Shown here: piece after piece, positions 1 to 5,649 of the stretch
Numbering within the stretch: position 1 is the first letter of the stretch
How the letters are laid out: the number at the start of each line of letters is the position of its first letter
Assembly: GCA_031274115.1 (NCBI GenBank)
Contig: JAISQP010000213.1
Coordinates: forward strand, 1-5,748
DNA: 5,748 nucleotides
Origin: Synergistaceae bacterium
GTDB taxonomy: Bacteria > Synergistota > Synergistia > Synergistales > Synergistaceae
Direction of reading: 5' to 3'
Program-made: the position numbers and the translations under genes
The notes under the pieces: model-generated
Told to the model about the DNA's origin: nothing
Databases searched by the model: none
The model's input: the letters and a program-made list of their open reading frames with translations, nothing else

Positions 1-991
1 TCTCGAATATCCGAATGGCCGCCCCATGCTGAAGGAGATACTCGCAATTATGCTGTTCCTGTCCGGGAAGAGGATCCAGCAGTAGCATCGCGAGCCCCAT
101 CGCCGCCGCCTCGGCGGACGTGAGACCTCCGGGCTTCAGCGCGACGACATCGCTCGCGGCATAGTAGTCGATGATGTCGTCGATAAAACCGTGAACGTTA
201 ATGTGCTTAAACGGGAAATATTTGTCCTGCAGCGACTCCCCCATTTTTTTATTCGAACCGCATACAATCTCCACTCGCCAGTCGGTGTATTCCAGCATGG
301 AATCAGCGGCTTCCCCGAGGGCGCCGGCCCCTATGCCGCCTCCGGCCAGAAGGACCATAACGACGTCCTCGTCGACGCCGAGCTTTTGTCTGGCCTCGCT
401 TCGACTCGGCGGAAAGGCGTATCTTCTCGATATCGGGATGCCGAAATCCTTGACCGTCAGCTCCGATGTCGGGACGTTATCCGCCCTGTACTGCCGCGCG
501 GACTCTCCGCTGCCGACGAACCAGCCGTCAAATCCGGGATCTCTTTGCAGTTTGTGGCTCAGGTAATCAGTGTTCACGAAGAATACAGGCGCGATTCTGT
601 CCCATTTTTCGAGCAGGACCGACATGCCGAAGAAGTGCGTGGCGAGTATCGCTTCGGGGGCGAAGTCCTCGATGTCCCTGACGAGGTGTTTGATATATGC
701 CCGGCCAACGCTTCTGTGAATGTCTCCCAGAAAGGCGGCAAAAAGACCTCTTCCCGACGTGCGGTCAGTGCTCCTGTAGAAGCGGGACCAGAGCCACGGG
801 GAACTCCTCGCCATCGCAAGGTAGGAAGCCGTCACGCTCCATCGGATCCATCTCGGGACATACTCCAGCACGTCTTTACAGAACACCTCCGATCCCGGGT
901 ACTCAATCTCGCACCACTCCTTCAGAGCTTCAGCCGCCGACTTATGCCCGGTTCCAACGGACGCGTAGAAAATCGCTATCCTGTACCCCAT
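1..991 (-). CDS. MGDG synthase-type / MurG-like glycosyltransferase, 3' end missing
   Basis: Partial gene: 330 codons read from ATG at 991 to the left edge without a stop. It resembles the family of plant and bacterial monogalactosyldiacylglycerol synthases and the related UgtP/MurG enzymes (GT28, GT-B fold), which move a sugar from a nucleotide-sugar to a lipid acceptor at the cytoplasmic face of the membrane. The N-terminus carries the family motif ASVGTGHKSAA (residues 10-20). The C-terminal donor-binding domain shows a glycine-rich LLAGGGIGAG, then KPGGLTSAEA (from K286) and PGQEQHN (309-315), which match the conserved donor-site segments. Relatives are about 370-400 residues, so perhaps 40-70 are missing. 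No signal peptide or membrane helix is seen. The start is well supported: AGGAG (1003-999) lies 7 nt upstream, and the ATG shares its A with the TGA of the upstream DHH gene (TGATG), which implies translational coupling. Sugar and acceptor cannot be told from sequence. Confidence 0.88.
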   Translation of the reverse strand, partial: MGYRIAIFYASVGTGHKSAAEALKEWCEIEYPGSEVFCKDVLEYVPRWIRWSVTASYLAMARSSPWLWSRFYRSTDRTSGRGLFAAFLGDIHRSVGRAYIKHLVRDIEDFAPEAILATHFFGMSVLLEKWDRIAPVFFVNTDYLSHKLQRDPGFDGWFVGSGESARQYRADNVPTSELTVKDFGIPISRRYAFPPSRSEARQKLGVDEDVVMVLLAGGGIGAGALGEAADSMLEYTDWRVEIVCGSNKKMGESLQDKYFPFKHINVHGFIDDIIDYYAASDVVALKPGGLTSAEAAAMGLAMLLLDPLPGQEQHNCEYLLQHGAAIRIFE

Positions 992-2028
992 CAGACCGCT
1001 CCTTTAAAAAGGTCGCCGATAGTGACCCCCATGCCGGAGGAGCTTTCGCGCCCCGCCGCGAGAGCGGCTCTTATGCTCTCCCTGATCCCGTTCTCATCGT
1101 AATTGTTCGGGAAATAAAGAGCGGCGGCGTCTCCGTGGCCTCCTCCGCGAATTTTGCGCCCGTCCTTCAGCAGCGATACGATTTTTCCGGAGAGGCCGTG
1201 TCTGCTCCGCAGAGAAACAGCCCACCCTCCGCCCGGTTTTCGGTACGCGAGAGCGACGAGGGACGGCGGAGGCTCTCCCGCGCTCCCGTCGTCGCGCCTG
1301 TCGAGAATCATTCCGCAGAAGTCGGACGTGTCCCCGAATTCGAGATGGCCGTCGCCGAGAAAGACGAGATCGTTCCCGCCATCGACGCGCTCGCGTATGA
1401 GGTGATCCTTTGCCCGCACGAACCGCTCCTCCTGCCGTATGACAAATGCAGTCACGGCGGCCCGCTCGCTCTCGGTGAAACGGGCGTCCGGGTTCGAGAT
1501 AAGGCGAGCCAGCGCGCCCCACTCTCCGCACAGAGTGACCATCGCCTGCCAGAGCCGGCCGTCGGGGTCCTCGTTTATCCAGAGATCTCTGTCGTTCGCT
1601 ATCCGCACTATCGCGCGAAGCGGCTCTATGCGCCGCAGAGTCTCCTCGCCGGCGTTGCCTGCAAAGAGCCAGTTCCAATACACGCCCGCGCCGCAGTTGT
1701 CCATGTCGGCCTCGATCCACGGACGGTTTTCATATTTTTCGAAAGAGCTCTTGTGATGGTCAAATATAAATGGAGCGCCGCCGGACTCGAAAGTCCGGTC
1801 GATCTCGTCCACCGTGGCCTGAAACTGAGGCGAAAGGTCGAGCACCGCCATTTCAGCTCCGCTTCTCATAGTCTCGAGGATCAGATTATCGACCTCGCCA
1901 TATCCGACGAGCGAGATCCTGATGGGGTTTCCCGTAAAATGACGAGCGTGCCACGCCACCGCCGCCGCCGCAACGCCGTCAAGATCGGTATGACTGATTA
2001 TATGAAAAAGCCCGTTGTCCCTGTTCAG
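991..2028 (-). CDS. DHH/DHHA1 family phosphoesterase (NrnB-like), CTG start
   Basis: Encodes about 345 residues of a DHH-superfamily phosphoesterase, closest in appearance to the group annotated as oligoribonuclease NrnB or cyclic-nucleotide phosphodiesterase. These are cytoplasmic enzymes, typically Mn-dependent, that cleave phosphodiesters in short RNAs or nucleotides. Numbered from the CTG, motif I is SHTDLDG (D15, D17), the next metal aspartate is in LDLSPQ (D64), the DHH signature is D90-H91-H92, and a later aspartate lies in ANDRDLW (146/148). The DHHA1 substrate-binding domain ends with RGGGHGDAAAL (GGGH about 295-298). A GTG at 1959 would give 322 residues but would cut off motif I. 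In frame, a TAG stop (2031-2029) directly precedes CTG 2028, and the only other possible initiators before motif I are ATA and ATC. GGAGGG (2040-2035) lies 6 nt upstream of the CTG. The stop overlaps the glycosyltransferase ATG. The exact substrate is unknown; a frameshift error near the start is the main alternative. Confidence 0.88.
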   Translation of the reverse strand: MNRDNGLFHIISHTDLDGVAAAAVAWHARHFTGNPIRISLVGYGEVDNLILETMRSGAEMAVLDLSPQFQATVDEIDRTFESGGAPFIFDHHKSSFEKYENRPWIEADMDNCGAGVYWNWLFAGNAGEETLRRIEPLRAIVRIANDRDLWINEDPDGRLWQAMVTLCGEWGALARLISNPDARFTESERAAVTAFVIRQEERFVRAKDHLIRERVDGGNDLVFLGDGHLEFGDTSDFCGMILDRRDDGSAGEPPPSLVALAYRKPGGGWAVSLRSRHGLSGKIVSLLKDGRKIRGGGHGDAAALYFPNNYDENGIRESIRAALAAGRESSSGMGVTIGDLFKGAV

Positions 2029-2123
2029 CTATATCCCTCCGATCCAAGAAGGCCGATTTTGCCGTTAGAGGCCCAATCAGAATAATACTCACTATACGGC
2101 GATATGTACAGAAAATTACTCAT
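2025..2123 (-). CDS. Possible 32-residue ORF filling the fumarase-DHH gap
   Basis: An ATG at 2123 overlaps the last codons of the fumarase beta gene. The ORF reads 32 codons to a TGA (2027-2025) that overlaps the CTG start of the DHH gene. The product starts MSNFLYISPY and is rich in Tyr and Ser; I recognise no family, and it has no signal peptide or membrane helix. The ribosome-binding site is poor (only GGAA directly before the ATG). The exact tiling from one gene to the next suggests either a coupling ORF that carries ribosomes to the DHH start or chance. If the candidate promoter at 2110-2082 is used, this ATG would lie upstream of the transcript. Low confidence that it is a gene. Confidence 0.2.
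   Translation of the reverse strand: MSNFLYISPYSEYYSDWASNGKIGLLGSEGYS
2035..2040 (-). promoter_or_regulatory. Shine-Dalgarno GGAGGG that selects the CTG start
   Basis: GGAGGG ends 6 nt before CTG 2028, with spacer ATATAG. It is the only strong ribosome-binding site near the 5' end of the DHH gene. It decides the start because no ATG, GTG or TTG lies in frame between the preceding TAG and the catalytic HTDLDG motif. Confidence 0.7.
2082..2110 (-). promoter_or_regulatory. Candidate internal promoter for the DHH-glycosyltransferase pair
   Basis: TGTACA (2110-2105; 4 of 6 match to TTGACA) and TATTAT (2087-2082; 5 of 6 match to TATAAT) are separated by exactly 17 nt, just after the fumarase beta stop. 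Transcription would begin near 2075 and give a leader of about 47 nt before the CTG start. I see no terminator between the fumarase and DHH genes, so read-through from the upstream operon is also likely. Judged by eye only. Confidence 0.35.
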
Positions 2124-2685
2124 TTCCGCGTTCATAGATGTCAGCGCCAAATGAGTCTATGGCGACGATCGCCGGAAAATCCCCGACCTCCAGCCTTCTT
2201 ATGGCCTCCGCTCCGAGATCGGGAAAGGCGACCAGTTCGGCTTTTCTGACGCTGCGGGAGATGAGCGCCGCTGCGCCTCCTATCGCCGCAAAGTATACCC
2301 CGCGGTGTTCAGTGATGGCGCGTTTCACCTCGCCGTTCCGGAGACCCTTGCCTATCATCGCCTTCAACCCTAGCTTTATCAGCGCGGGAGAGTAGGCGTC
2401 CATCCGCCCGCTCGTAGTCGGCCCTATCGCGCCGATTGCCTGGCCGGGTCTGGCGGGGCTGGGGCCGGCGTAGTAGACTATCTGCCCGGAGAACTCGAAT
2501 GGCGGCGTCTCTCCCCTCCCGATCATCTCGATAACGCGCTTATGCGCCGCGTCGCGGGCGGTGTACACGACGCCGGTTATTCTGACCTTTTCGCCAACTC
2601 TCAACGCCGAGATCGTCTCGTCCGAAAGCGGGGTGTAAATTTTTTTTACAATCTTCAAAGGCTTCGCAGCTCCTTTATCGCCCAC
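2116..2685 (-). CDS. Class I (Fe-S) fumarate hydratase, beta subunit
   Basis: Encodes 189 residues that match the C-terminal half of FumA/FumB and the TtdB subunit of L-tartrate dehydratase. With the alpha subunit it forms a [4Fe-4S] hydro-lyase converting fumarate and malate. The family pattern is clear: YTPLSDE (17-23), YTARDAAHKR (41-50), YYAGPSP (71-77), GPTTSGRMD (88-96), IGKG (111-114) and FPAIVAID (170-177). By comparison with class I fumarases, the Arg of TARD, the Thr-Thr and Arg of PTTSGR and the Lys of GKG are the likely substrate contacts. The length is normal for a separate beta subunit. The start shown is GTG, 7 nt after the alpha-subunit TAG, with only a weak AGAG before it; TTG at 2658 (residue 10), 11 nt after AGGAG, is a credible alternative. 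Tartrate dehydratase cannot be excluded, but the alpha-beta pair without other tartrate genes favours fumarase. Confidence 0.93.
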   Translation of the reverse strand: MGDKGAAKPLKIVKKIYTPLSDETISALRVGEKVRITGVVYTARDAAHKRVIEMIGRGETPPFEFSGQIVYYAGPSPARPGQAIGAIGPTTSGRMDAYSPALIKLGLKAMIGKGLRNGEVKRAITEHRGVYFAAIGGAAALISRSVRKAELVAFPDLGAEAIRRLEVGDFPAIVAIDSFGADIYERGNE

Positions 2686-2692
2686 AAACGCT

Positions 2693-3535
2693 CTATAAAA
2701 TCACGCTCGCGTGTCTCGTGGCGTGACAGCCGATATTGACGGCCACAGGGAGCCCGGCTATGTGGGTCGCGCCAACGCGTATATGGACGCCAAGGGCGGT
2801 AGTCCTTCCTCCGAAACCGGCCGGCCCTATGTCAAGCCTGTTTATCGAATCCAGAAGCTCTCTTTCGACTCCGTCCCAGAAGGCGTCGGGGTTGGGCTCT
2901 CCAAGGGGGCGCAAAAGCGCTCTCTTGGCCATGAGGCACGCCTGTTCCATCACGCCTCCGACCCCTACCCCAACGATGACGGGAGGGCAGGGATTCGGGC
3001 CGGCCGCCTTCACGGTCTCGATTATAAATTTTTTCACTCCCTCGATCCCTTGAGATGGCTTCAGCATGGCGAGCGCGCTCATATTTTCGCTGCCGAAGCC
3101 CTTTGGCGCGACGGTTATCACGAGCGAGCCGCCGCGCGTGATATCGTAGTGTATGACAGCCGGAGTATTGTCGTTTGTGTTTACCCTCCGAATCGGGTCA
3201 GCCACCACGGACTTGCGGAGATAGCCCTCCTCGTAACCGCGCCTGACGCCCTCGTTGACGGCGTCCGAGAGAAAACCGCCCGTCACTCGGACATCCTGCC
3301 CCAGATCCACGAACACTACAGCCATTCCAGTGTCCTGACAGAGCGGCAGAGCTCCTTCGCCGGCGATCGCGGCGTTTTCGAGCAAGTCGCTGATAACGTC
3401 CCGCGCCAGCTCCGTCTCCTCTTCGGTCCGGGCCCTCTCGAACGCGCGTTTTATATCTCCGCTTATGCTGTAGTTCGCGTCTATGCAGAGCCTGGCAACC
3501 GCTGACGCGATAGAAGACGCCTCTATCTCCCTCAT
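2693..3535 (-). CDS. Class I (Fe-S) fumarate hydratase, alpha subunit
   Basis: Encodes 280 residues matching the N-terminal domain of FumA/FumB and TtdA, the subunit that holds the oxygen-labile [4Fe-4S] cluster of the fumarase. The three expected cluster cysteines are present: C66 in LCQDTG, C183 in GPNPCPPVIVGVG and C270 in NIGCHATRH. D68 of QDTG is the likely catalytic or substrate-contacting acid of the family. Other family blocks are NTNDNTPAVIHYD (119-131), PKGFGSENMS (144-153) and AKRALLRPLGE (203-213). The length is usual for a split alpha subunit. The ATG overlaps the TGA of the upstream M20 gene (ATGA, 3535-3532), so the two are probably translationally coupled; a weak GGGG lies 9 nt upstream. 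The use of an Fe-S fumarase instead of the class II type fits an anaerobe. Tartrate dehydratase alpha is the main alternative name. Confidence 0.94.
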   Translation of the reverse strand: MREIEASSIASAVARLCIDANYSISGDIKRAFERARTEEETELARDVISDLLENAAIAGEGALPLCQDTGMAVVFVDLGQDVRVTGGFLSDAVNEGVRRGYEEGYLRKSVVADPIRRVNTNDNTPAVIHYDITRGGSLVITVAPKGFGSENMSALAMLKPSQGIEGVKKFIIETVKAAGPNPCPPVIVGVGVGGVMEQACLMAKRALLRPLGEPNPDAFWDGVERELLDSINRLDIGPAGFGGRTTALGVHIRVGATHIAGLPVAVNIGCHATRHASVIL

Positions 3536-5220
3536 TTTAAAAACCCCGACTGTTCGCCCAGTCTGTCGTGTTCCCCGGATATAGCGCTCACCGCGAATTT
3601 AATGAGCTCCGGCAAAATTTCAAGCGAGTATTTTTTTTCAAGTCTCTCGGTCATTTTATGAGCATCCCTTCCAAATGGGCCCAGGTTCATCACAGGCATG
3701 TCTATCGCGGACATTTCGTCGAAAGGTATATCGAAAAGAAGATTCCCGCCCGGACAGTTCGCCGTAAATTTCGACGCGTCCCCGGGCTTTCCTGAATAGC
3801 CCATGAAACTGAGATCACAGAGCCCACCGAAGAACTCCGCCATCTCCATACTCACGCCGAAACGCTCTCTCGCCTTAGAAATTATCGATTCGGCGGCCCT
3901 GACGACGACGCCGGACCTCCGTGAGCCGTCCAGGCTAGTCCGGGGAGGGTTGTACGGCGGCAGGAACCCTACCGCTATGAAGGGAGGAGCGATTGGCGAG
4001 ATTCGCAGGAACTCCTCCAGAACAGCGATCCCAGCGTCCCGAATATCCTCTTGCGGACGACGGCTCAGGAACTCCGCCGTATGGCGGTCGAGCGCCTCCC
4101 GACCGCCCTCGAGGGATTCCGCCGCCGCTTTGGATATCTCCTCGAACGATACGACCTTGACGTTCAATTTGTCGTTCATTCCAGCCTGGTACCCCATCGC
4201 CGCCAGTGCCGAACGAGATCCCGCAAGCTTATCGGCGGAGGATTCAGCGGCCTCGGAGGCGATTTTTCTCATCTCCTCCATGATATTGGACGGCGTCTTG
4301 TTCGCGACAAAACAGTTGAAATACGCCGCAGACCTGGCGGGGACCGTGACGGAATAACCGTCCGACAGAATTTTGTGCCCGAGACACGTCCATGACGCCT
4401 GGCAGTAGTCTCCCTTCGGATCGGCCAGTTCGGGCGCCGCCTCCGCGAGCCAGACGATTCGCGAGGAGAGCAGCGCCGCCGAAAAACCGCGATAATATCC
4501 GCCCACATGGGAATCCACGCCCCGGCAGTAAAAGAAAGGCATCAGTTTCCCAAGCGTCCCGACGAAGACAAGCTGACCCTCGGCGCCCGGCAGACCGGGC
4601 TCCGAGGGTTCGGTATTCACGCAGGCTAAAAACTCCAACCCCGACGCCTTCAACTCCGCAAGAAAACGGGCCGCGCCTCTCGCGCCGCAGCTCGCGTTTT
4701 CCTCGTCGCCAACGGCAAGCAAAAGTAAATTGACGTCGAAGAGCCGCCTGTCTTCGCTGAAGTCCCTCAAAAGCTCCATCTCCAGCGCGAGTCCGCACTT
4801 CATGTCCATCACGCCGCGCCCGAAGAGCCAGCCGGACTTCAAGTCATCGGCCGCGAGCCGCGGCAGGTCCTCGAAAGCGAGCCTCGCCGCAAGCTCGTCA
4901 GGGTCAAAAGCGTAAGGCGCCAGCCGTCCGTAAACCTCCACTCCCACGACATCGTAGTGAGCCAGGAGGACAACTGTTTTCGCGGTGCGGCGTTCCGCCT
5001 TCATGAGCGCGAAAACAGCGTACAATGGCCCAGCTCCGCCGCTTTCGGACGGTGTCGGGAACATGAATATATGAGACGGGTTCTTTTTATAGTAATCGAA
5101 CTCCATTAAATAATCTCGAATAAAGAGCGCCGCGTCGTTCTCCTCCAGGGAACCCGTGACGCTCGGCAGACGCGTCAGTGCGCGCAGCAGTTTTTCTCTG
5201 GACTGAGGCGTGGAGGTCAT
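3532..5220 (-). CDS. M20 family amidohydrolase, RocB-like
   Basis: Encodes 562 residues from ATG 5220, close to the usual length of RocB, the M20 zinc-hydrolase relative in arginine-utilisation operons of Bacillus. Numbered from that ATG, the dinuclear-metal motifs are LLAHYDVVG (H88, D90), GRGVMDMKCG (D139, the bridging aspartate), VGDEEN (E173/E174, catalytic base region), VNTEPSE (E204) and, near the C-terminus, NLGPFGRDAHKMTER (H521), which is typical of RocB. A DSHVGG (H238) lies in the insert or dimerisation domain. No signal peptide is seen, so it is probably cytoplasmic. The reading frame is open back to ATG 5328, but that start lies upstream of the promoter elements and the added 36 residues do not resemble the family. 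The stop overlaps the fumarase alpha start by ATGA. The biochemical role of RocB is not well defined; hydrolysis of an amide or peptide bond in an arginine-like or acylated amino acid is inference. Confidence 0.9.
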   Translation of the reverse strand: MTSTPQSREKLLRALTRLPSVTGSLEENDAALFIRDYLMEFDYYKKNPSHIFMFPTPSESGGAGPLYAVFALMKAERRTAKTVVLLAHYDVVGVEVYGRLAPYAFDPDELAARLAFEDLPRLAADDLKSGWLFGRGVMDMKCGLALEMELLRDFSEDRRLFDVNLLLLAVGDEENASCGARGAARFLAELKASGLEFLACVNTEPSEPGLPGAEGQLVFVGTLGKLMPFFYCRGVDSHVGGYYRGFSAALLSSRIVWLAEAAPELADPKGDYCQASWTCLGHKILSDGYSVTVPARSAAYFNCFVANKTPSNIMEEMRKIASEAAESSADKLAGSRSALAAMGYQAGMNDKLNVKVVSFEEISKAAAESLEGGREALDRHTAEFLSRRPQEDIRDAGIAVLEEFLRISPIAPPFIAVGFLPPYNPPRTSLDGSRRSGVVVRAAESIISKARERFGVSMEMAEFFGGLCDLSFMGYSGKPGDASKFTANCPGGNLLFDIPFDEMSAIDMPVMNLGPFGRDAHKMTERLEKKYSLEILPELIKFAVSAISGEHDRLGEQSGFLK

Positions 5221-5243
5221 ACGCGCTTTCGAGTTGTCGTCAT
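5217..5243 (-). CDS. Eight-codon leader ORF before the RocB-like gene
   Basis: ATG 5243 sits 6 nt behind a very strong GGGGGGAG (5257-5250). It reads MTTTRKRV and stops at a TGA (5219-5217) that overlaps the ATG of the RocB-like gene (ATGA, 5220-5217). The RocB-like ATG itself has no good Shine-Dalgarno, so ribosomes loading on the mini-ORF would plausibly reinitiate there. Three of the eight codons are Arg-Lys-Arg, notable before a gene of an arginine-linked family, but there is no space for an attenuator hairpin. The alternative is a one-base indel in the sequence, in which case this would be the true N-terminus of the RocB-like protein in a shifted frame. Confidence 0.45.
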   Translation of the reverse strand: MTTTRKRV

Positions 5244-5249
5244 CGGCGA

Positions 5250-5259
5250 CTCCCCCCTT
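5250..5259 (-). promoter_or_regulatory. Strong Shine-Dalgarno for the leader ORF
   Basis: AAGGGGGGAG lies 6 nt before ATG 5243 and 29 nt before ATG 5220. Its spacing therefore serves the 8-codon ORF and not the RocB-like start directly. It also lies only a few bases after the predicted transcription start. Confidence 0.65.
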
Positions 5260-5268
5260 CGATTCAAT

Positions 5269-5297
5269 ATTATATATACGCGGGGCGCGCAAGGCAA
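5269..5297 (-). promoter_or_regulatory. Sigma-70-type promoter of the RocB-like/fumarase operon
   Basis: The -35 box is TTGCCT (5297-5292; 4 of 6 consensus) and the -10 box is a perfect TATAAT (5274-5269), with an optimal 17 nt spacer. Transcription should start about 5265-5262, giving a leader of roughly 42-45 nt before ATG 5220. The -10 stands out in a short AT run (TATATATAATATT) within otherwise GC-rich DNA. The boxes lie inside the 5' extension of the frame opened by ATG 5328, which argues that the extension is not translated. Confidence 0.7.
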
Positions 5298-5649
5298 AGA
5301 AATCCGCCTCCACGACATTCGCAAACATTTGGGGCCGGAATAAGCGTTTTTACGGCACTCCGGAACTCGGCAAATAATAACGCATATTAGTCATTTTACT
5401 TCAATTTATCGTCTAATTATCCTGTTTCTTTCCGGCGAAAGTAAGCGAAGCGTCAATAGAAAATCTTTTATTTATATATAAAAAATAGGCAAAGACATAA
5501 TAAAACATCAAAAATATTCGAGCAATACAGAAAAATATTTTTTCATAATGATTACTTAGCAAAAAATCAGCATATTCCACACTTTGTACATACGCAATCT
5601 TATGGAAGAATACTTGAATCACAGACGAAGAGATAGGAGGTGTTTGCCT
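5298..5649. other. Divergent intergenic region with AT-rich, A-tract core
   Basis: About 350 bases separate the minus-strand promoter from the plus-strand gene. The part near 5300-5390 has ordinary composition and holds no convincing gene. From about 5395 it becomes AT-rich; 5461-5600 is about 23% GC by hand count. It contains a perfect 12-nt palindrome AAAAATATTTTT (5531-5542), a short CTTTC/GAAAG hairpin (5429-5442) too weak to be a terminator, and A-tracts at near-helical spacing from 5480 to 5566. A promoter for the plus-strand gene should lie here, but the best match I see (TTGTAC 5584-5589, then AATACT 5609-5614) has a 19 nt spacer and is weak, so I do not call it. Confidence 0.6.
5635..5642 (+). 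promoter_or_regulatory. Ribosome-binding site AGGAGGTG for the plus-strand gene
   Basis: A near-perfect anti-16S sequence, with AGGAGG ending 9 nt before GTG 5650. It selects the GTG over the ATG at 5659, which would be about 18 nt away. Confidence 0.7.

Noticed and set aside
191..1102. Plus-strand frame of 303 codons at the left end
   Set aside because: It is antisense to the glycosyltransferase, whose frame is open for 330 codons with family motifs at both ends.
2045..2076. GGCC...GGCC inverted repeat in the fumarase-DHH gap, considered as a terminator
   Set aside because: It has a four-base stem, a loop of about 15 bases and no T-run; it would not stop transcription.
697..2085. Long plus-strand frame of 462 codons antisense to the DHH and glycosyltransferase genes
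   Set aside because: It is a shadow produced by GC-rich codons on the other strand. The protein has a Pro/Arg/Ser-rich, family-less composition, there is no ribosome-binding site, and it lies opposite genes with clear catalytic motifs.
2711..3505. Plus-strand frame of 264 codons antisense to fumarase alpha
   Set aside because: The opposite strand encodes a complete fumarase subunit with all three cluster cysteines. The antisense product resembles nothing known.
5401..5456. TTGACG (5456-5451) with GATAAT downstream on the minus strand, considered as a second promoter
   Set aside because: The spacing is 29 nt, far from the 16-18 nt optimum, and no better-spaced partner was found.
5425..5460. 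Hairpin CTTTC-CGGC-GAAAG and the adjacent AAGCG repeats, considered as a terminator
   Set aside because: The stem is only 5 bp, with no following T-run in either direction, and no gene ends nearby.
5413..5622. Minus-strand 69-codon frame with a hydrophobic stretch in the AT-rich intergenic region
   Set aside because: It begins at GTG with no Shine-Dalgarno. The hydrophobic residues follow from AT-rich codons (Phe, Tyr, Ile), and it overlaps the region that should carry the promoter of the plus-strand gene.
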